Origin: Bacteroides sp. | GTDB taxonomy: Bacteria; Bacteroidota; Bacteroidia; Bacteroidales; Muribaculaceae | Assembly: GCA_014801485.1 (NCBI GenBank) | Contig: JAAVEC010000015.1 | Location: 1-46,646, forward strand | Length of the DNA stretch: 46,646 nucleotides | Direction of reading: 5' to 3' | Shown: positions 17,525 to 27,550 of the stretch, in pieces | Layout: every line of letters begins with the position of its first letter | Numbering within the stretch: position 1 is the first letter of the stretch | Notes under the pieces: generated by a model | What the model saw: only the letters and a program-made list of their open reading frames with translations | Databases searched by the model: none | What the model was told of the DNA's origin: nothing | Made by a program: the position numbers and the translations under genes

Positions 17525-19753
17525 ATGAAAAAATCAGTTGTAATCTCAGCTCTCGTGGCGTGCGTGTGTGCTTGCTCGGCTCCGCGTCCCGAGAACGTAA
17601 TCGAGTGGCAGACCCTGGGCAATGAGGCCGACAGCACGGGTGCCTACTATGTGCAGCGCTTCACCGTGGTGGCCGGCCAGCCCTATGAGCGCATCGGCGT
17701 GTGCCAGTTTAAGCGCCCGATAGAGCCCGTGGATCCCCAGGACACCATTATCGAGATTCTGCCCGGCTATTTCGCCATAGGCTCTCCCCGCTTTGCGCAG
17801 GCAGCTCCCGGCGACACCGTGGTGGTGGACATCCGCACCCGCGGTGCCATGCGTAATGCATCGTACGCCCCCGACGGCATGCACCTCGTGGCAGGAGGCA
17901 AGGCCGTGGAAGCCAAAAATATAATACATCCCATCACCGAATTTCCGGCCCAGTGGCGCCCTGCAGGCGAGGGCGCACGCGACGGCATGATATATGGCCC
18001 TGAGGCATTTGCCATCAACGACAGCCTGCGCTCGGCCGAGCGTCCCGGCGCTTACGCTTCGATCCCCACACCCAAGAGCGTGCAGCTCTCGGGCAAGATG
18101 GTGGCCGCTCCAAAGACCTATGCCATCCACAGCGTCGAGGATGCACGCCACGATTATTACCGCGCCGAGGTGGGCGAAGACTCCGTGGTGGTCTACACCA
18201 ATGCCCGCCGCCCCCAGGTGGTGCGCGCCATGCTTGAGCGCCGCATAGCAGAGACGGCCGATGCCGAAGGCCGCGTGCCTGCCGGCGTGATCGAAGACTG
18301 GGCCGACCTGCCCTATCGCGCACTGATGATAGACGTGGCCCGCAACTTCACCGGCAAGGAAGAGATAAAGAAACTGATTGCACAGATGTCGCGCTACGGC
18401 CTGAACGTGCTCCACTTCCACCTGGGCGACGACGAAGGCTGGCGCGTGGAACTGCCCGCACTGCCCGAGCTCACGGCCGTGGGTGCGCGCCGCGGCTACA
18501 CCACCACCGACGACGTGCCCTTCCTGAAACAGATCTACAGCGGCAACGGTAACCCCGACGACACCACCACGCCCGCCAACGGCTTCTACACCGTGGATGA
18601 ATTCGTGGACCTGCTCCAATATGCCGACGCCCTGGGCGTGGCCGTGATTCCCGAATTCGACAGCCCGGGCCACAGCCGCGCCGCCATCCGTGCGATGGAA
18701 GACCGCGTGCGCCGCACAGGCGACGAGTCGCTGCGCCTCATCGAGATAGGCGACACCTCCACATACACCTCGGCTCAGGCTTTCCACGACAATATCATGA
18801 ATCCCGCCCTGGAAGGCCCGTATAAGTTCTGGGGCATCGTATTCGATGGCGTGAAAGACCTCTATGCCAAGGCCGGTGTGGAACTGCCTGCGGTGCACAT
18901 CGGCGGCGACGAAGTGCCCCACGGCGCATGGAGCGGAAGCGCTGCCGCCAAGCAGCTGATGGCCGAGAAGGGCATGACCGAGGAGAAAGAACTGCACGCC
19001 CACTTTGTGGAGCGCGTGGCCGACCTCGCATCCCAGCGCGGCATCAAGATCGCCGGCTGGCAGGAAGTGGCTCTGGGTCATCCCAAGGCCTACAACGAGA
19101 AGGTGGCTCCGCAGATGGTTGCCGTGAACTGCTGGACAAATGCCGGCGATAAGGGCAGCCGTATCGCGAGCGACGGCTATCCTCTGATCCTGAGCAACGT
19201 GGACTACCTCTACTTCGACCAGACACCTTCCACGCACCCTGAAGAGCCCGGTCTCACCTGGGGTGGCATCGTGGATGAATTCCGCCCGCTGCACGCCACC
19301 GTGGACCGCCTCTGCCCCGGTGACGAAGCCCTGCAGGCCAAGGTGGCCGGCATCTCGGCCCATCTCTTCGCCGAGACCGTGCGCAACGATGCCATGGTGG
19401 AGCGCTACATCTTCCCGCGCCTGCTCGGCCTGGCCGAACGCGCCCACTCCGTGCGCCCCACCATCACCGACAGCGCCTACTTCGGCGCCATCACCGCCGA
19501 GATGTCCCGCTGGGCAGCCGAGGGCGTGAACTTCAACCTGCGTCAGCCCGGTATTCGCGTGGGCGCCGACGGCAAGATTGAAATGAACGAAGCCTACGGC
19601 GCCGGCGAGATACGCTACACCCTCGACGGCAGCGATCCCACTGCAGAAAGCGCACTCTACACCGGCCCCGTCGACGCAGCAGGCGCCAGCGAGGTGCGCG
19701 CCCGCCTCTTCTACGGCCCCGCCCGCAGCGTGGTGTCGATTCTCTATCTCTGA
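17525..19753 (+). CDS. Beta-N-acetylhexosaminidase (GH20), lipoprotein
   Basis: Lipobox VCACS; RALMIDVARNFTGKEEIKKLIAQMSRYGLNVLHFHLGDDEGWRVEL; IPEFDSPGHSRAAI; HIGGDEVPHGAW. Confidence 0.93.
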   Translation: MKKSVVISALVACVCACSAPRPENVIEWQTLGNEADSTGAYYVQRFTVVAGQPYERIGVCQFKRPIEPVDPQDTIIEILPGYFAIGSPRFAQAAPGDTVVVDIRTRGAMRNASYAPDGMHLVAGGKAVEAKNIIHPITEFPAQWRPAGEGARDGMIYGPEAFAINDSLRSAERPGAYASIPTPKSVQLSGKMVAAPKTYAIHSVEDARHDYYRAEVGEDSVVVYTNARRPQVVRAMLERRIAETADAEGRVPAGVIEDWADLPYRALMIDVARNFTGKEEIKKLIAQMSRYGLNVLHFHLGDDEGWRVELPALPELTAVGARRGYTTTDDVPFLKQIYSGNGNPDDTTTPANGFYTVDEFVDLLQYADALGVAVIPEFDSPGHSRAAIRAMEDRVRRTGDESLRLIEIGDTSTYTSAQAFHDNIMNPALEGPYKFWGIVFDGVKDLYAKAGVELPAVHIGGDEVPHGAWSGSAAAKQLMAEKGMTEEKELHAHFVERVADLASQRGIKIAGWQEVALGHPKAYNEKVAPQMVAVNCWTNAGDKGSRIASDGYPLILSNVDYLYFDQTPSTHPEEPGLTWGGIVDEFRPLHATVDRLCPGDEALQAKVAGISAHLFAETVRNDAMVERYIFPRLLGLAERAHSVRPTITDSAYFGAITAEMSRWAAEGVNFNLRQPGIRVGADGKIEMNEAYGAGEIRYTLDGSDPTAESALYTGPVDAAGASEVRARLFYGPARSVVSILYL

Positions 19754-19774
19754 GGCATAGAATCCTACCGTAAA

Positions 19775-19810
19775 AAACAGCCCTGCCAGACTTTTCCGGC
19801 AGGGCTGTTT
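19775..19810. terminator. Bidirectional terminator between convergent genes
   Basis: AAACAGCCCTGCC-agacttttcc-GGCAGGGCTGTTT. Confidence 0.9.
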
Positions 19811-19813
19811 ATT

Positions 19814-20092
19814 TTAAAAATCGAATCGCTCAAGCGTGAGGGTTCCGCACTCCTCCAGCCGTGGCACAAGGCGGCGGAAATGCTCCGAAGCCTTATGGGC
19901 GTCGAGGCTTTCCTCATTTTCCCAGGTTTCTACGATTTCGATGTGGTTGTCGGACGTGAGGCTGCCGAAGGCCTCATAGGAGATGCATCCCTTGTCGTGC
20001 AGCGAGAGTTCCACCAGTTCTATCGCCGTCTCCACAGCCTTCTTGGTGAAGGAGCTGTCGGCAATTTCAAGAAAACAATTCAGTCTTATCAT
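19814..20092 (-). CDS. ABM-domain protein (putative quinol monooxygenase-like)
   Basis: 92 aa; DKGCISYEAFGSLTSDNHIEIVETWENEESLDAHKASEHF matches the ABM domain pattern. Confidence 0.8.
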   Translation of the reverse strand: MIRLNCFLEIADSSFTKKAVETAIELVELSLHDKGCISYEAFGSLTSDNHIEIVETWENEESLDAHKASEHFRRLVPRLEECGTLTLERFDF

Positions 20093-20200
20093 AATTCAAA
20101 AGATTTTTCTACATCTTAAACAATCGCCGGCAGCGGTAGGTTCAGGGAGATGGCGGCCTGCTTTTACACATTATTATTAGCTGTTTTGCGAAAAAATGGC

Positions 20201-20208
20201 TAACTTTG
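20201..20208 (+). promoter_or_regulatory. -7 box TAACTTTG of the RluA gene
   Basis: GAAAAAATGGCTAACTTTG; places transcription start after ATG 20196. Confidence 0.55.
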
Positions 20209-20225
20209 GGGCAAAATTGAGGAGA

Positions 20226-20918
20226 ATGGACGTACTCTACGAGGACAATCACATAATTGTGGTGAACAAGGCACCCGGCGAGATAGTGCAGGGCGACAAG
20301 ACGGGCGACACGCCGCTGAGCGAAACCGTGGCAGCGTGGCTCAAGGAGAAGTATGCCAAGCCGGGCAACGTGTTTGTGGGTGTGGCCCATCGCCTCGACC
20401 GCCCCGTGGGCGGTGTGGTGGTCTTCGCCAAAACGTCGAAGGCTCTTGCACGCCTCAACGAAATGTTTCGCAACGGCCACGTACACAAGCGTTATTGGGC
20501 AATCACTCGCGGCACACCCGAGCACGCCGCCGGAGAGCTCACACACTACATCACCACCACCGAGCGCAACAACAAAAGCTACGCCTCGCCCACCCCTCGC
20601 CCCGGCGCCAAGGAGGCACGCCTGCGCTACTCCACCCTGGCCGAAGGCGACCACTACCGCCTGCTGGAGGTGGAACTGCTCACCGGGCGCAAGCATCAGA
20701 TACGCGTGCAGCTCAGTGCCATAGGGTGCCCCATACGCGGCGACCTCAAATACGGCGACCGCCGCAGCAACCCCGATGGCTCCATCTCGCTGCTGGCTCG
20801 TGAAATACGCTTTATTCATCCCGTGAGCGGCAAAGAAATACACGTAACGGCCCCCGTGCCCCACGATCCACTGTGGGAGGCTCTGGCACTGAAAACCATG
20901 CAGGATGGCGATGCGTGA
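20226..20918 (+). CDS. RluA-family pseudouridine synthase
   Basis: MDVLYEDNHIIVVNKAPGEIVQGDKTGD; AHRLDRPVGGVVVFAKT catalytic motif. Confidence 0.93.
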   Translation: MDVLYEDNHIIVVNKAPGEIVQGDKTGDTPLSETVAAWLKEKYAKPGNVFVGVAHRLDRPVGGVVVFAKTSKALARLNEMFRNGHVHKRYWAITRGTPEHAAGELTHYITTTERNNKSYASPTPRPGAKEARLRYSTLAEGDHYRLLEVELLTGRKHQIRVQLSAIGCPIRGDLKYGDRRSNPDGSISLLAREIRFIHPVSGKEIHVTAPVPHDPLWEALALKTMQDGDA

Positions 20919-21660
20919 AATGCTCGCAGCCTGCGTGCTGCTCGTGATTGCCGCAGCCTGCGGCCGCAGCGGAGGAGACGGCGAGTGGGCCGACAAGGCC
21001 GTGTATCCCGACGCTTCGCTGGCCGAGATCCTCTCGCCGCGCGCCCACAATCCATGGGAGGCGCACCTCGACTCGGCTCCCGACGCCGGCTGCCAGCGAA
21101 TCCGCTTGCGCCACATAGGACCGCTCATGCGCCTTTTCAACGACAGCAACCGCGTGCAGCTTGAGGCCGCCCGCGCCATAGGCATCCGGCCCATCGAAAA
21201 GCCCGAAGATGCCTGGACGCTATCGCGGCCGCTCGTGCCGGTGCGCTCGTGCCGGCAGTACTACGTGGACGAGTTGCGCCACAGCTACCCCTACCTCGTG
21301 CCGGAAGCAGCACGCCTGCTGGCCGACATCGGGCAGGCCTTCAACGACTCGCTTCAGGCACGAGGCGGAGGAGCCTACCGCCTGAAGGTGACGAGCCTGC
21401 TGCGCACGCCTGCCACCGTGGGACGCCTCAGGCGGGTCAACCGCAACGCCTCGGGCGAGTCCACACACGTCTACGGCACCACTTTCGACATCAGTTATTC
21501 GCGCTTCATCTGCGACGACGACAGCCTGCCACGCACCTTTGAAGACCTCAAGAACCTCCTGGGCGAGGTGCTCCTCGATCTCAAGAACAGTGGCCGCTGC
21601 TACGTGAAGATGGAACGCCGCCAGGCATGCTTTCACATAACCACCCGCCCGCAGTCATGA
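20905..21660 (+). CDS. DUF5715 (M15-peptidase-like) lipoprotein
   Basis: Lipobox IAAACG; YRLKVTSLLRTPATVGRLRRVNRNASGESTHVYGTTFDISY with M15-like SxH..G..FDI. Confidence 0.75.
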   Translation: MAMREMLAACVLLVIAAACGRSGGDGEWADKAVYPDASLAEILSPRAHNPWEAHLDSAPDAGCQRIRLRHIGPLMRLFNDSNRVQLEAARAIGIRPIEKPEDAWTLSRPLVPVRSCRQYYVDELRHSYPYLVPEAARLLADIGQAFNDSLQARGGGAYRLKVTSLLRTPATVGRLRRVNRNASGESTHVYGTTFDISYSRFICDDDSLPRTFEDLKNLLGEVLLDLKNSGRCYVKMERRQACFHITTRPQS

Positions 21661-24600
21661 GCAAATCCGCCTCCTCCGCCCGCTACCCGTTGTGGCGTCG
21701 AATCATTAAAATATTGCTATGGACCGTCATGGCCCTCGTGCTCCTCGTGGCAGGCACGCTGATATGCTGCGTCAACATGCTGCACCCGCGGCATCTCACG
21801 CCGCTGGTGGAGCGCGTGGCGAGCTCGCAGCTGCAGGCGCGAGTGGAACTGGCTCGCGTGGCCCTGGGGCTGCGCGCCACATTCCCCTTCCTCACCATCG
21901 AGGCCGACTCGCTGACCGTGATAAGCCTCGACATGCAGGAGGCACCCCACAGCGTGCGCAGCGCCCTCCCGGCCTATGCCGATACGCTGCTCACACTGCG
22001 CAGGCTGCGCGGCGGCATCAGCCTTACGGCTCTGGCAGCAGGCGAGATAAGCCTGAGCGACATCATGATCGACGAGCCGGCCGTGAACGTGGTTACGGGT
22101 CCCGGCGGCCTCTGCAACTACAACATCGTGCCATCCGACTCCACCGACACCGGCTCGACGGAAATTCCCACCGTGCGCATCACGCGCTTTGAGCTGCGCA
22201 ATCCCCGCCCGATGCGCTACTACGACGGCAGCAACCAGGCAGCTCCGGACAGCTTGATCGTGGAGCTGCGCCCGGCAGCCCTCACCTCCGACGGCGCGCC
22301 GCAATATACCCTGAACTTCGGCGGCAACCTGCACATGCCCATGCTGGGCGAATATAATCTGTGGAAGCTGCCATTCTCCTTCGACGGCGGCCTGCGCTGG
22401 GACCCCGCCGATCCCTCGCGCCTGAGGCTGGAGAACGTGAGCGCCGCCGCAGCCTTCGTGGACTCGCGCTTCACGGCCGACGTGGACTTTGCCGACCCCC
22501 TCACGCTGCACGAACTCGATTTCGAGCTACGGCCCGTGGCCATAGACACGCTGCTGAGCTGCCTCTCCGACAGCATGCGCCTGGCCATGCCGGCGCTTGC
22601 CGAGCTGCACACGGATGCCACCGCAGGCCTGGCCGTGAAGCTCACCAGGCCGTTCAACACCCTCACCGACAGCATTCCCTGGGCCGAAGTGGCCCTGGAC
22701 GTGCCGCCATGCCGCGTGCAGATGGGACCGGCTTCCTTCCACGACGTGGAAGCCCGCATGAGCTGCACCCTGCGCGGCAACGACCTGAGTGCCGCCACCC
22801 TCGACATCCGCCGCCTGCACGTGGCCGGCCCCGCCACAAAACTCACCCTCACGGGCACGCTGAGCGACATCACCGACGACCCCTACTTCGACGGCCGCAT
22901 CGAAGGCTACTCCGACCTGCGCCGCCTGCCGCCGCGATTGCTCAACCTTATCAACGGTTCGCTGCAAGGCACGCTGCGCGCCGATATGAACCTGAGCGGC
23001 CGCCCGTCGATGTTTGGCCGCGACGGCTTCCACCTGCTGCGGGCATCGGGACGCCTCAGCGGCAGCGAAATATACTGGCTGGGGGCCGACACGGCGCGGG
23101 CCGCCTACGTGCGCCACGCATCGCTCGACTTCGGCACCTCGTCCAGCGTGGCCGGTGCCGACAGTCTGCTGCATGCCGTGGTGAAGCTCGACTCCGCCAG
23201 CTACCTCGACCACGGCATAAGCGTGCGTGCCACCGGCCTGAGCCTGGGAGTGGGTGCCGCCAATCGCCACCGCAGTGCCGATACCACCGTCATAATTCCC
23301 ATGGGAGGAGGCCTCTCGATAGCATCTATGCGCGTGCTCAGCATGGGCGACAGCGCCGGAATGGTGGCCCGCGACCTGCGCGGTCGCGTGACGATGCGTC
23401 GATATAAGGGAGAGGAAAGGCGTCCGGAATTTGCTGTGGAGATGAATGGCGGACGCATTGCAGCCGGCTCGCCCGACGTGCGCTTCCTGCTCACCGATGC
23501 CCTAATCGAGGCCACGGCCCACCAGCTGCCGCTCACGGGGATGCAGAAGAAAGTGCGCCACACGGCCGACTCGCTGCACCTACGCCATCCCGAGCTGCCG
23601 CTCGACAGCGTTTATGCCCTGGCTGCACGCATGCACCGCCGGCGCCCCCACAAGCAACCGCGCGTGCACGCCGAGGTGACCACCGACGACCGCGAGATAA
23701 TCGACTGGGGCACAAGCCGCGGCCTCAGGAGGCTGCTCACGGGTTGGGACCTGCGCGGCAGCGTGAAGGCCAAGCGCGCGGCGCTCTACACCCCATCGTT
23801 CCCGCTTCGCAACCGCGTGCGCAATTTCAACGTCACCTTCAACACCGACTCCGTTCTGCTCAACAACGTGGAGTATAAGGTGGGCCACAGCGACTTCACT
23901 ATGTCGGGACGGATCACCAATATCAAGCGCGCATTCACCTCGCGCGGCTGGACTCAGCCGCTGCGGATGCACTTCGACGTGGCCAGCGACACGGTGGACG
24001 TGAACCAGCTGGCAGCAGCTATTTTTGCCGGCGCGGCCTATAACCAGCGTAAACAGCAGACGCAGCACAGGCAGAATCTGGGAAGCCTCGAAATGGATAT
24101 CGAGAACGACGAACTGCCACTCACCCGGGACTCCGGCGAGGCTGCCGGCCCCGTGCTGATTCCGGAAAATATTGATGCCGAAATCAGCCTGAGTGCGCGC
24201 AACGTGCTCTACAGCGACCTGCTGCTGCACGACCTCACGGGCAGCGCGCTGATGTATGACGGTCGCGTGAATTTCCACAACCTGCGCGCCGCCGGCGACC
24301 TGGGCAGCATCGACCTCTCGGCACTCTACTCCGCTCCCAAGGCTACCGATATGCAATTCGGTTTCGGCCTGGTGCTCGAAGGCTTCAACGTGGAGCGCTT
24401 CCTGCATCTGGTGCCGGCCATCGACAGCATCATGCCGCTGATGCGCGACATAAGCGGCATCATCGATGCCAATATAGCCGCCACCGTGGATGTGAAGCCG
24501 GATATGGACCTCGACCTCAATACGCTCAACGCGGCCGTGCGCCTGCAGGGCGACTCGCTGCGCCTGCTCGACGGCGAGACCCATCGGACGCTGGCCAAGT

Positions 24601-25088
24601 GGTTGATGTTTAAAGACAAAAACAAAAACATGATCGACAGCATGAGCGTGGAACTGCTCATCGACAAGGGCATGATGGAATTGTTTCCCTTCGTATTCAA
24701 CTTCGACCGCTACCGCCTGGGCGTGCAGGGCTACAACGACATGGCTCTGAACTTTGACTACCACATAGCCGTGCTGAAGTCGCCGCTGCCCTTCAAATTC
24801 GGTATCACCCTGAAAGGCAACCCCGACGACTACAAGGTGCGCCTGGGCAAGGCACGCTTCAACGAGCGCACGGCCTTCACCCGGCCGGCCGTGGTCGATA
24901 CCACGCGTGTGAACCTGCTCAGGCAGATCGAAGGAGTGTTTCGCCGCGGCGTAAAGAACTCGCGCCTCACGCCGCTGCACTTCTCCACGCGCCCGCAGGC
25001 TGTGACCATCGACCTGCATTCCGACACGCTCACGCGCGCCGACTCCCTGGTTCTTATGCGCGAAGGACTTATACCGCAGATGCAATGA
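21657..25088 (+). CDS. AsmA-like C-terminal region protein
   Basis: N-terminal TM helix WRRIIKILLWTVMALVLLVAGTLICC, long beta-rich repeats, C-terminal AsmA-like segment; ATGA overlap with 20905 ORF sets start 21657. Confidence 0.8.
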   Translation: MSKSASSARYPLWRRIIKILLWTVMALVLLVAGTLICCVNMLHPRHLTPLVERVASSQLQARVELARVALGLRATFPFLTIEADSLTVISLDMQEAPHSVRSALPAYADTLLTLRRLRGGISLTALAAGEISLSDIMIDEPAVNVVTGPGGLCNYNIVPSDSTDTGSTEIPTVRITRFELRNPRPMRYYDGSNQAAPDSLIVELRPAALTSDGAPQYTLNFGGNLHMPMLGEYNLWKLPFSFDGGLRWDPADPSRLRLENVSAAAAFVDSRFTADVDFADPLTLHELDFELRPVAIDTLLSCLSDSMRLAMPALAELHTDATAGLAVKLTRPFNTLTDSIPWAEVALDVPPCRVQMGPASFHDVEARMSCTLRGNDLSAATLDIRRLHVAGPATKLTLTGTLSDITDDPYFDGRIEGYSDLRRLPPRLLNLINGSLQGTLRADMNLSGRPSMFGRDGFHLLRASGRLSGSEIYWLGADTARAAYVRHASLDFGTSSSVAGADSLLHAVVKLDSASYLDHGISVRATGLSLGVGAANRHRSADTTVIIPMGGGLSIASMRVLSMGDSAGMVARDLRGRVTMRRYKGEERRPEFAVEMNGGRIAAGSPDVRFLLTDALIEATAHQLPLTGMQKKVRHTADSLHLRHPELPLDSVYALAARMHRRRPHKQPRVHAEVTTDDREIIDWGTSRGLRRLLTGWDLRGSVKAKRAALYTPSFPLRNRVRNFNVTFNTDSVLLNNVEYKVGHSDFTMSGRITNIKRAFTSRGWTQPLRMHFDVASDTVDVNQLAAAIFAGAAYNQRKQQTQHRQNLGSLEMDIENDELPLTRDSGEAAGPVLIPENIDAEISLSARNVLYSDLLLHDLTGSALMYDGRVNFHNLRAAGDLGSIDLSALYSAPKATDMQFGFGLVLEGFNVERFLHLVPAIDSIMPLMRDISGIIDANIAATVDVKPDMDLDLNTLNAAVRLQGDSLRLLDGETHRTLAKWLMFKDKNKNMIDSMSVELLIDKGMMELFPFVFNFDRYRLGVQGYNDMALNFDYHIAVLKSPLPFKFGITLKGNPDDYKVRLGKARFNERTAFTRPAVVDTTRVNLLRQIEGVFRRGVKNSRLTPLHFSTRPQAVTIDLHSDTLTRADSLVLMREGLIPQMQ

Positions 25089-25813
25089 ACTATAATGATA
25101 TAATCCGCCGCTTCATGCACGGGCACGGCTACAGCCGCCTGCAACCTCTCGCTGCACTCTTCGACATGGACGGCACCCTCTACGACTCAATGCCCCATCA
25201 TGCCCGCGCCTGGATGAGCATGTGTGAGGAAGCCGGATTCGAGGCCACGCCCATGGACTTCTTCATGGCCGAGGGACGCACCGGCGCCGATACCATAGAG
25301 ATGCTGATGATGCGCAGCCGGGGGCAGCACGCCACGCCGGCCGATGTGGAGCACTACTACTCCATCAAGAGCGCCAACTTCCGCCGTATGCCGCCCGTGG
25401 ATCTCATGCCCGGCGCGCCTCAGGTGGTGCAGGCGTGCATGGATGCCGGAATGGCCACGGTGCTGGTGACAGGTTCGGGCCAGACCTCCCTGATCGAACG
25501 TCTGGCTGCCGACTACCCCGGAGCCTTCGCCCTCAAGGTGAGCGCCCGGGAGGTGGCCCACGGCAAGCCCTCTCCGGAACCCTACATCAAGGCTATGCAG
25601 ATGGCCCGGGTGGAACCGTGGCAGGCAATCGTGGTGGAAAACGCTCCACTGGGCGTGCGCAGCGGCGTAGCCGCCGGAGTGTTCACCATAGGAGTGGCCA
25701 CAGGGCCTATGCCGGCTCAGGTGCTGGCCGAAGCCGGAGCCACCGTAGTATTTGACTCCATGCCCGCGTGCGCGCAGGCAATGCCCGAATTGCTCCGAAG
25801 CCTGATGCCGTGA
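25085..25813 (+). CDS. HAD-IA hydrolase, beta-phosphoglucomutase-like
   Basis: ALFDMDGTLYDSMPHHARAW; ATVLVTGSGQ; GKPSPEPYIKAM; VVENAPLGVRSGVAAG. Confidence 0.92.
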   Translation: MNYNDIIRRFMHGHGYSRLQPLAALFDMDGTLYDSMPHHARAWMSMCEEAGFEATPMDFFMAEGRTGADTIEMLMMRSRGQHATPADVEHYYSIKSANFRRMPPVDLMPGAPQVVQACMDAGMATVLVTGSGQTSLIERLAADYPGAFALKVSAREVAHGKPSPEPYIKAMQMARVEPWQAIVVENAPLGVRSGVAAGVFTIGVATGPMPAQVLAEAGATVVFDSMPACAQAMPELLRSLMP

Positions 25814-26865
25814 CGACACTGCACTTCCACCCCGATCCCGCGCCGGCCATCGAGGCCGCTCTCCACGCCGCCGGCAGGCCGCGCCTCTTCGTGGTGGCCG
25901 ACGACAACACCGCCCGCCTGTGCATGCCACGGCTCGCCGACACATCGCCGGCCGTGGCCGATGCCGTGCTGCTGACGGTGCGCCCGGGCGACGAAGCCAA
26001 GACCCTCGGAGCCGCCGAATCGCTGTGGCAGCGACTTACCGATGCCGGAGCCACGCGCCGGTCGATGATTCTGAACCTGGGCGGCGGCATGGTCACCGAT
26101 CTGGGCGGCTTCGTGGCTGCCACGTTCAAGCGCGGCGTGCCTTACATGAACGTGCCCACCACGCTTCTGGGTGCCGTAGACGCAGCCGTGGGCGGAAAGA
26201 CGGCCGTGAATTTCGCCGGCCTCAAAAATCAGGTGGGTGTATTCGCGCAGCCCGCGGCCACATTCGTGAGCACATGCTTCCTCAGCACGCTGCCCGAACG
26301 CGAATTGCTCTCGGGCTACGGCGAAATGCTCAAGCACGCCCTGCTCAACGGCCCCGGCAGCCTGAGTGCCATCCTCGACTGCCACATCACCTCCATCGAC
26401 CCTTCCACGCTGCTGCCGCTGCTGCGCGAGAGCGTGGCCACAAAAGAAAAAATCGTGGCCGCCGACTCCACCGAGCAAGGCCTGCGCAAGGCCCTGAACC
26501 TGGGCCACACGGCAGGCCATGCCATCGAAGAGCTGGCCCTGGCCGCAGGGCATCCCGTGCCCCACGGCTATGCGGTGGCATGGGGCCTGGTGGTGGCTCT
26601 CGTGCTCAGCCACACCGAGCGCGGCATGTCCACGCAGTGGCTATATGCCGTGGCCGACGGCGTGCGTAGCCACTATGGCCCGATGCCCGTGGAATGCAGC
26701 GATTATCCAGCGCTGCTTGCCCTCATGGCCCACGACAAGAAAAACTCCACCCCCGGCTCCATCAACTTCACCTTGCTGGATGCTCCGGGATGCCCTGCCA
26801 TAGACTGCACTGCCACCCCTGAAGCTATTACCACCGCCTTCGATATCGCCCGCGATCTGGTGTAG
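25810..26865 (+). CDS. aroB: 3-dehydroquinate synthase
   Basis: LNLGGGMVTDLGGFVAATFKRGVPYMNVPTTLLGAVDAAVGGKTAVNF; GTG start at 25810 in a GTGA overlap. Confidence 0.94.
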   Translation: MTTLHFHPDPAPAIEAALHAAGRPRLFVVADDNTARLCMPRLADTSPAVADAVLLTVRPGDEAKTLGAAESLWQRLTDAGATRRSMILNLGGGMVTDLGGFVAATFKRGVPYMNVPTTLLGAVDAAVGGKTAVNFAGLKNQVGVFAQPAATFVSTCFLSTLPERELLSGYGEMLKHALLNGPGSLSAILDCHITSIDPSTLLPLLRESVATKEKIVAADSTEQGLRKALNLGHTAGHAIEELALAAGHPVPHGYAVAWGLVVALVLSHTERGMSTQWLYAVADGVRSHYGPMPVECSDYPALLALMAHDKKNSTPGSINFTLLDAPGCPAIDCTATPEAITTAFDIARDLV

Positions 26866-26913
26866 CGGCCAATATAATTTCTTATATTATAGCTGCAAAT
26901 TAAAAAAAATAGC

Positions 26914-26921
26914 TATATTTG
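26914..26921 (+). promoter_or_regulatory. -7 box TATATTTG upstream of MNT gene
   Basis: AAAAAATAGCTATATTTGCT. Confidence 0.5.
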
Positions 26922-26953
26922 CTTCCGATTATAAGCACGCAAAGCCACTTCCG

Positions 26954-27265
26954 ATGCTACCCGACAACATAAAACATTTGTTTCCTGCACTCCGGGAATA
27001 TATGAGTAAGCAGCCCATCCTCAGAGCGTGGCTGTTTGGCTCCTTCTCTCGCGGGGAAGAAGCGCCCGGAAGCGATATCGACATTCTTGTGGATTATGAC
27101 GAAACACAAGGCCGGATTTCCTTGCTGACTATGGGCGGCATTTTGATGGATTTGAGCGAGATCTTGGGAAGAAAGGTGGATTTGGTTGAATACCGTGGCC
27201 TTAAATCCTTTGCAAGAGATAGTGTGGAACGCGACAAGATACTCATTTATGAGAGAACCCGATAA
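26954..27265 (+). CDS. MNT-type nucleotidyltransferase (antitoxin half of a HEPN-MNT pair)
   Basis: LFGSFSRGEEAPGSDIDILVDYD = GS-x10-DxD nucleotidyltransferase core; 103 aa. Confidence 0.88.
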   Translation: MLPDNIKHLFPALREYMSKQPILRAWLFGSFSRGEEAPGSDIDILVDYDETQGRISLLTMGGILMDLSEILGRKVDLVEYRGLKSFARDSVERDKILIYERTR

Positions 27266-27469
27266 GGACTACGGGCGCTTGCTCCACATGCTTGAAATGG
27301 CCGATTTGCTGGAAGTGGAAAGAACCACACGCTCTATTGATGATATCCTCAACGACAGGGTGCTGTTTTATGGATTGTCAATTGTGATGTAATCCAAAAC
27401 GATATCCCCGCCCTCACTCCAATATTGCAGGGCTATATTAAAGAATTCAAGAGCCCCTATAATCAATAG
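27249..27469 (+). pseudogene. HEPN (DUF86-like) toxin remnant with internal deletion and frameshift
   Basis: MREPDKDYGRLLHMLEMADLLEVERTTRSIDDILNDRVLFYGLSIVM* then, in another frame, DVIQNDIPALTPILQGYIKEFKSPYNQ*; central region with the RxxxxH motif missing. Confidence 0.75.
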
Positions 27470-27500
27470 CAGGTATAGGGCGGCACGCGTCCGGTGCGGG

Positions 27501-27540
27501 ATTAATCTCGATTAATCTTGAATAATCCCGGATATTCCCG
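27501..27540. repeat. Period-10 degenerate tandem repeat, 4 units
   Basis: attaatctcg / attaatcttg / aataatcccg / gatattcccg. Confidence 0.7.
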
Positions 27541-27550
27541 AAAAAATAGC

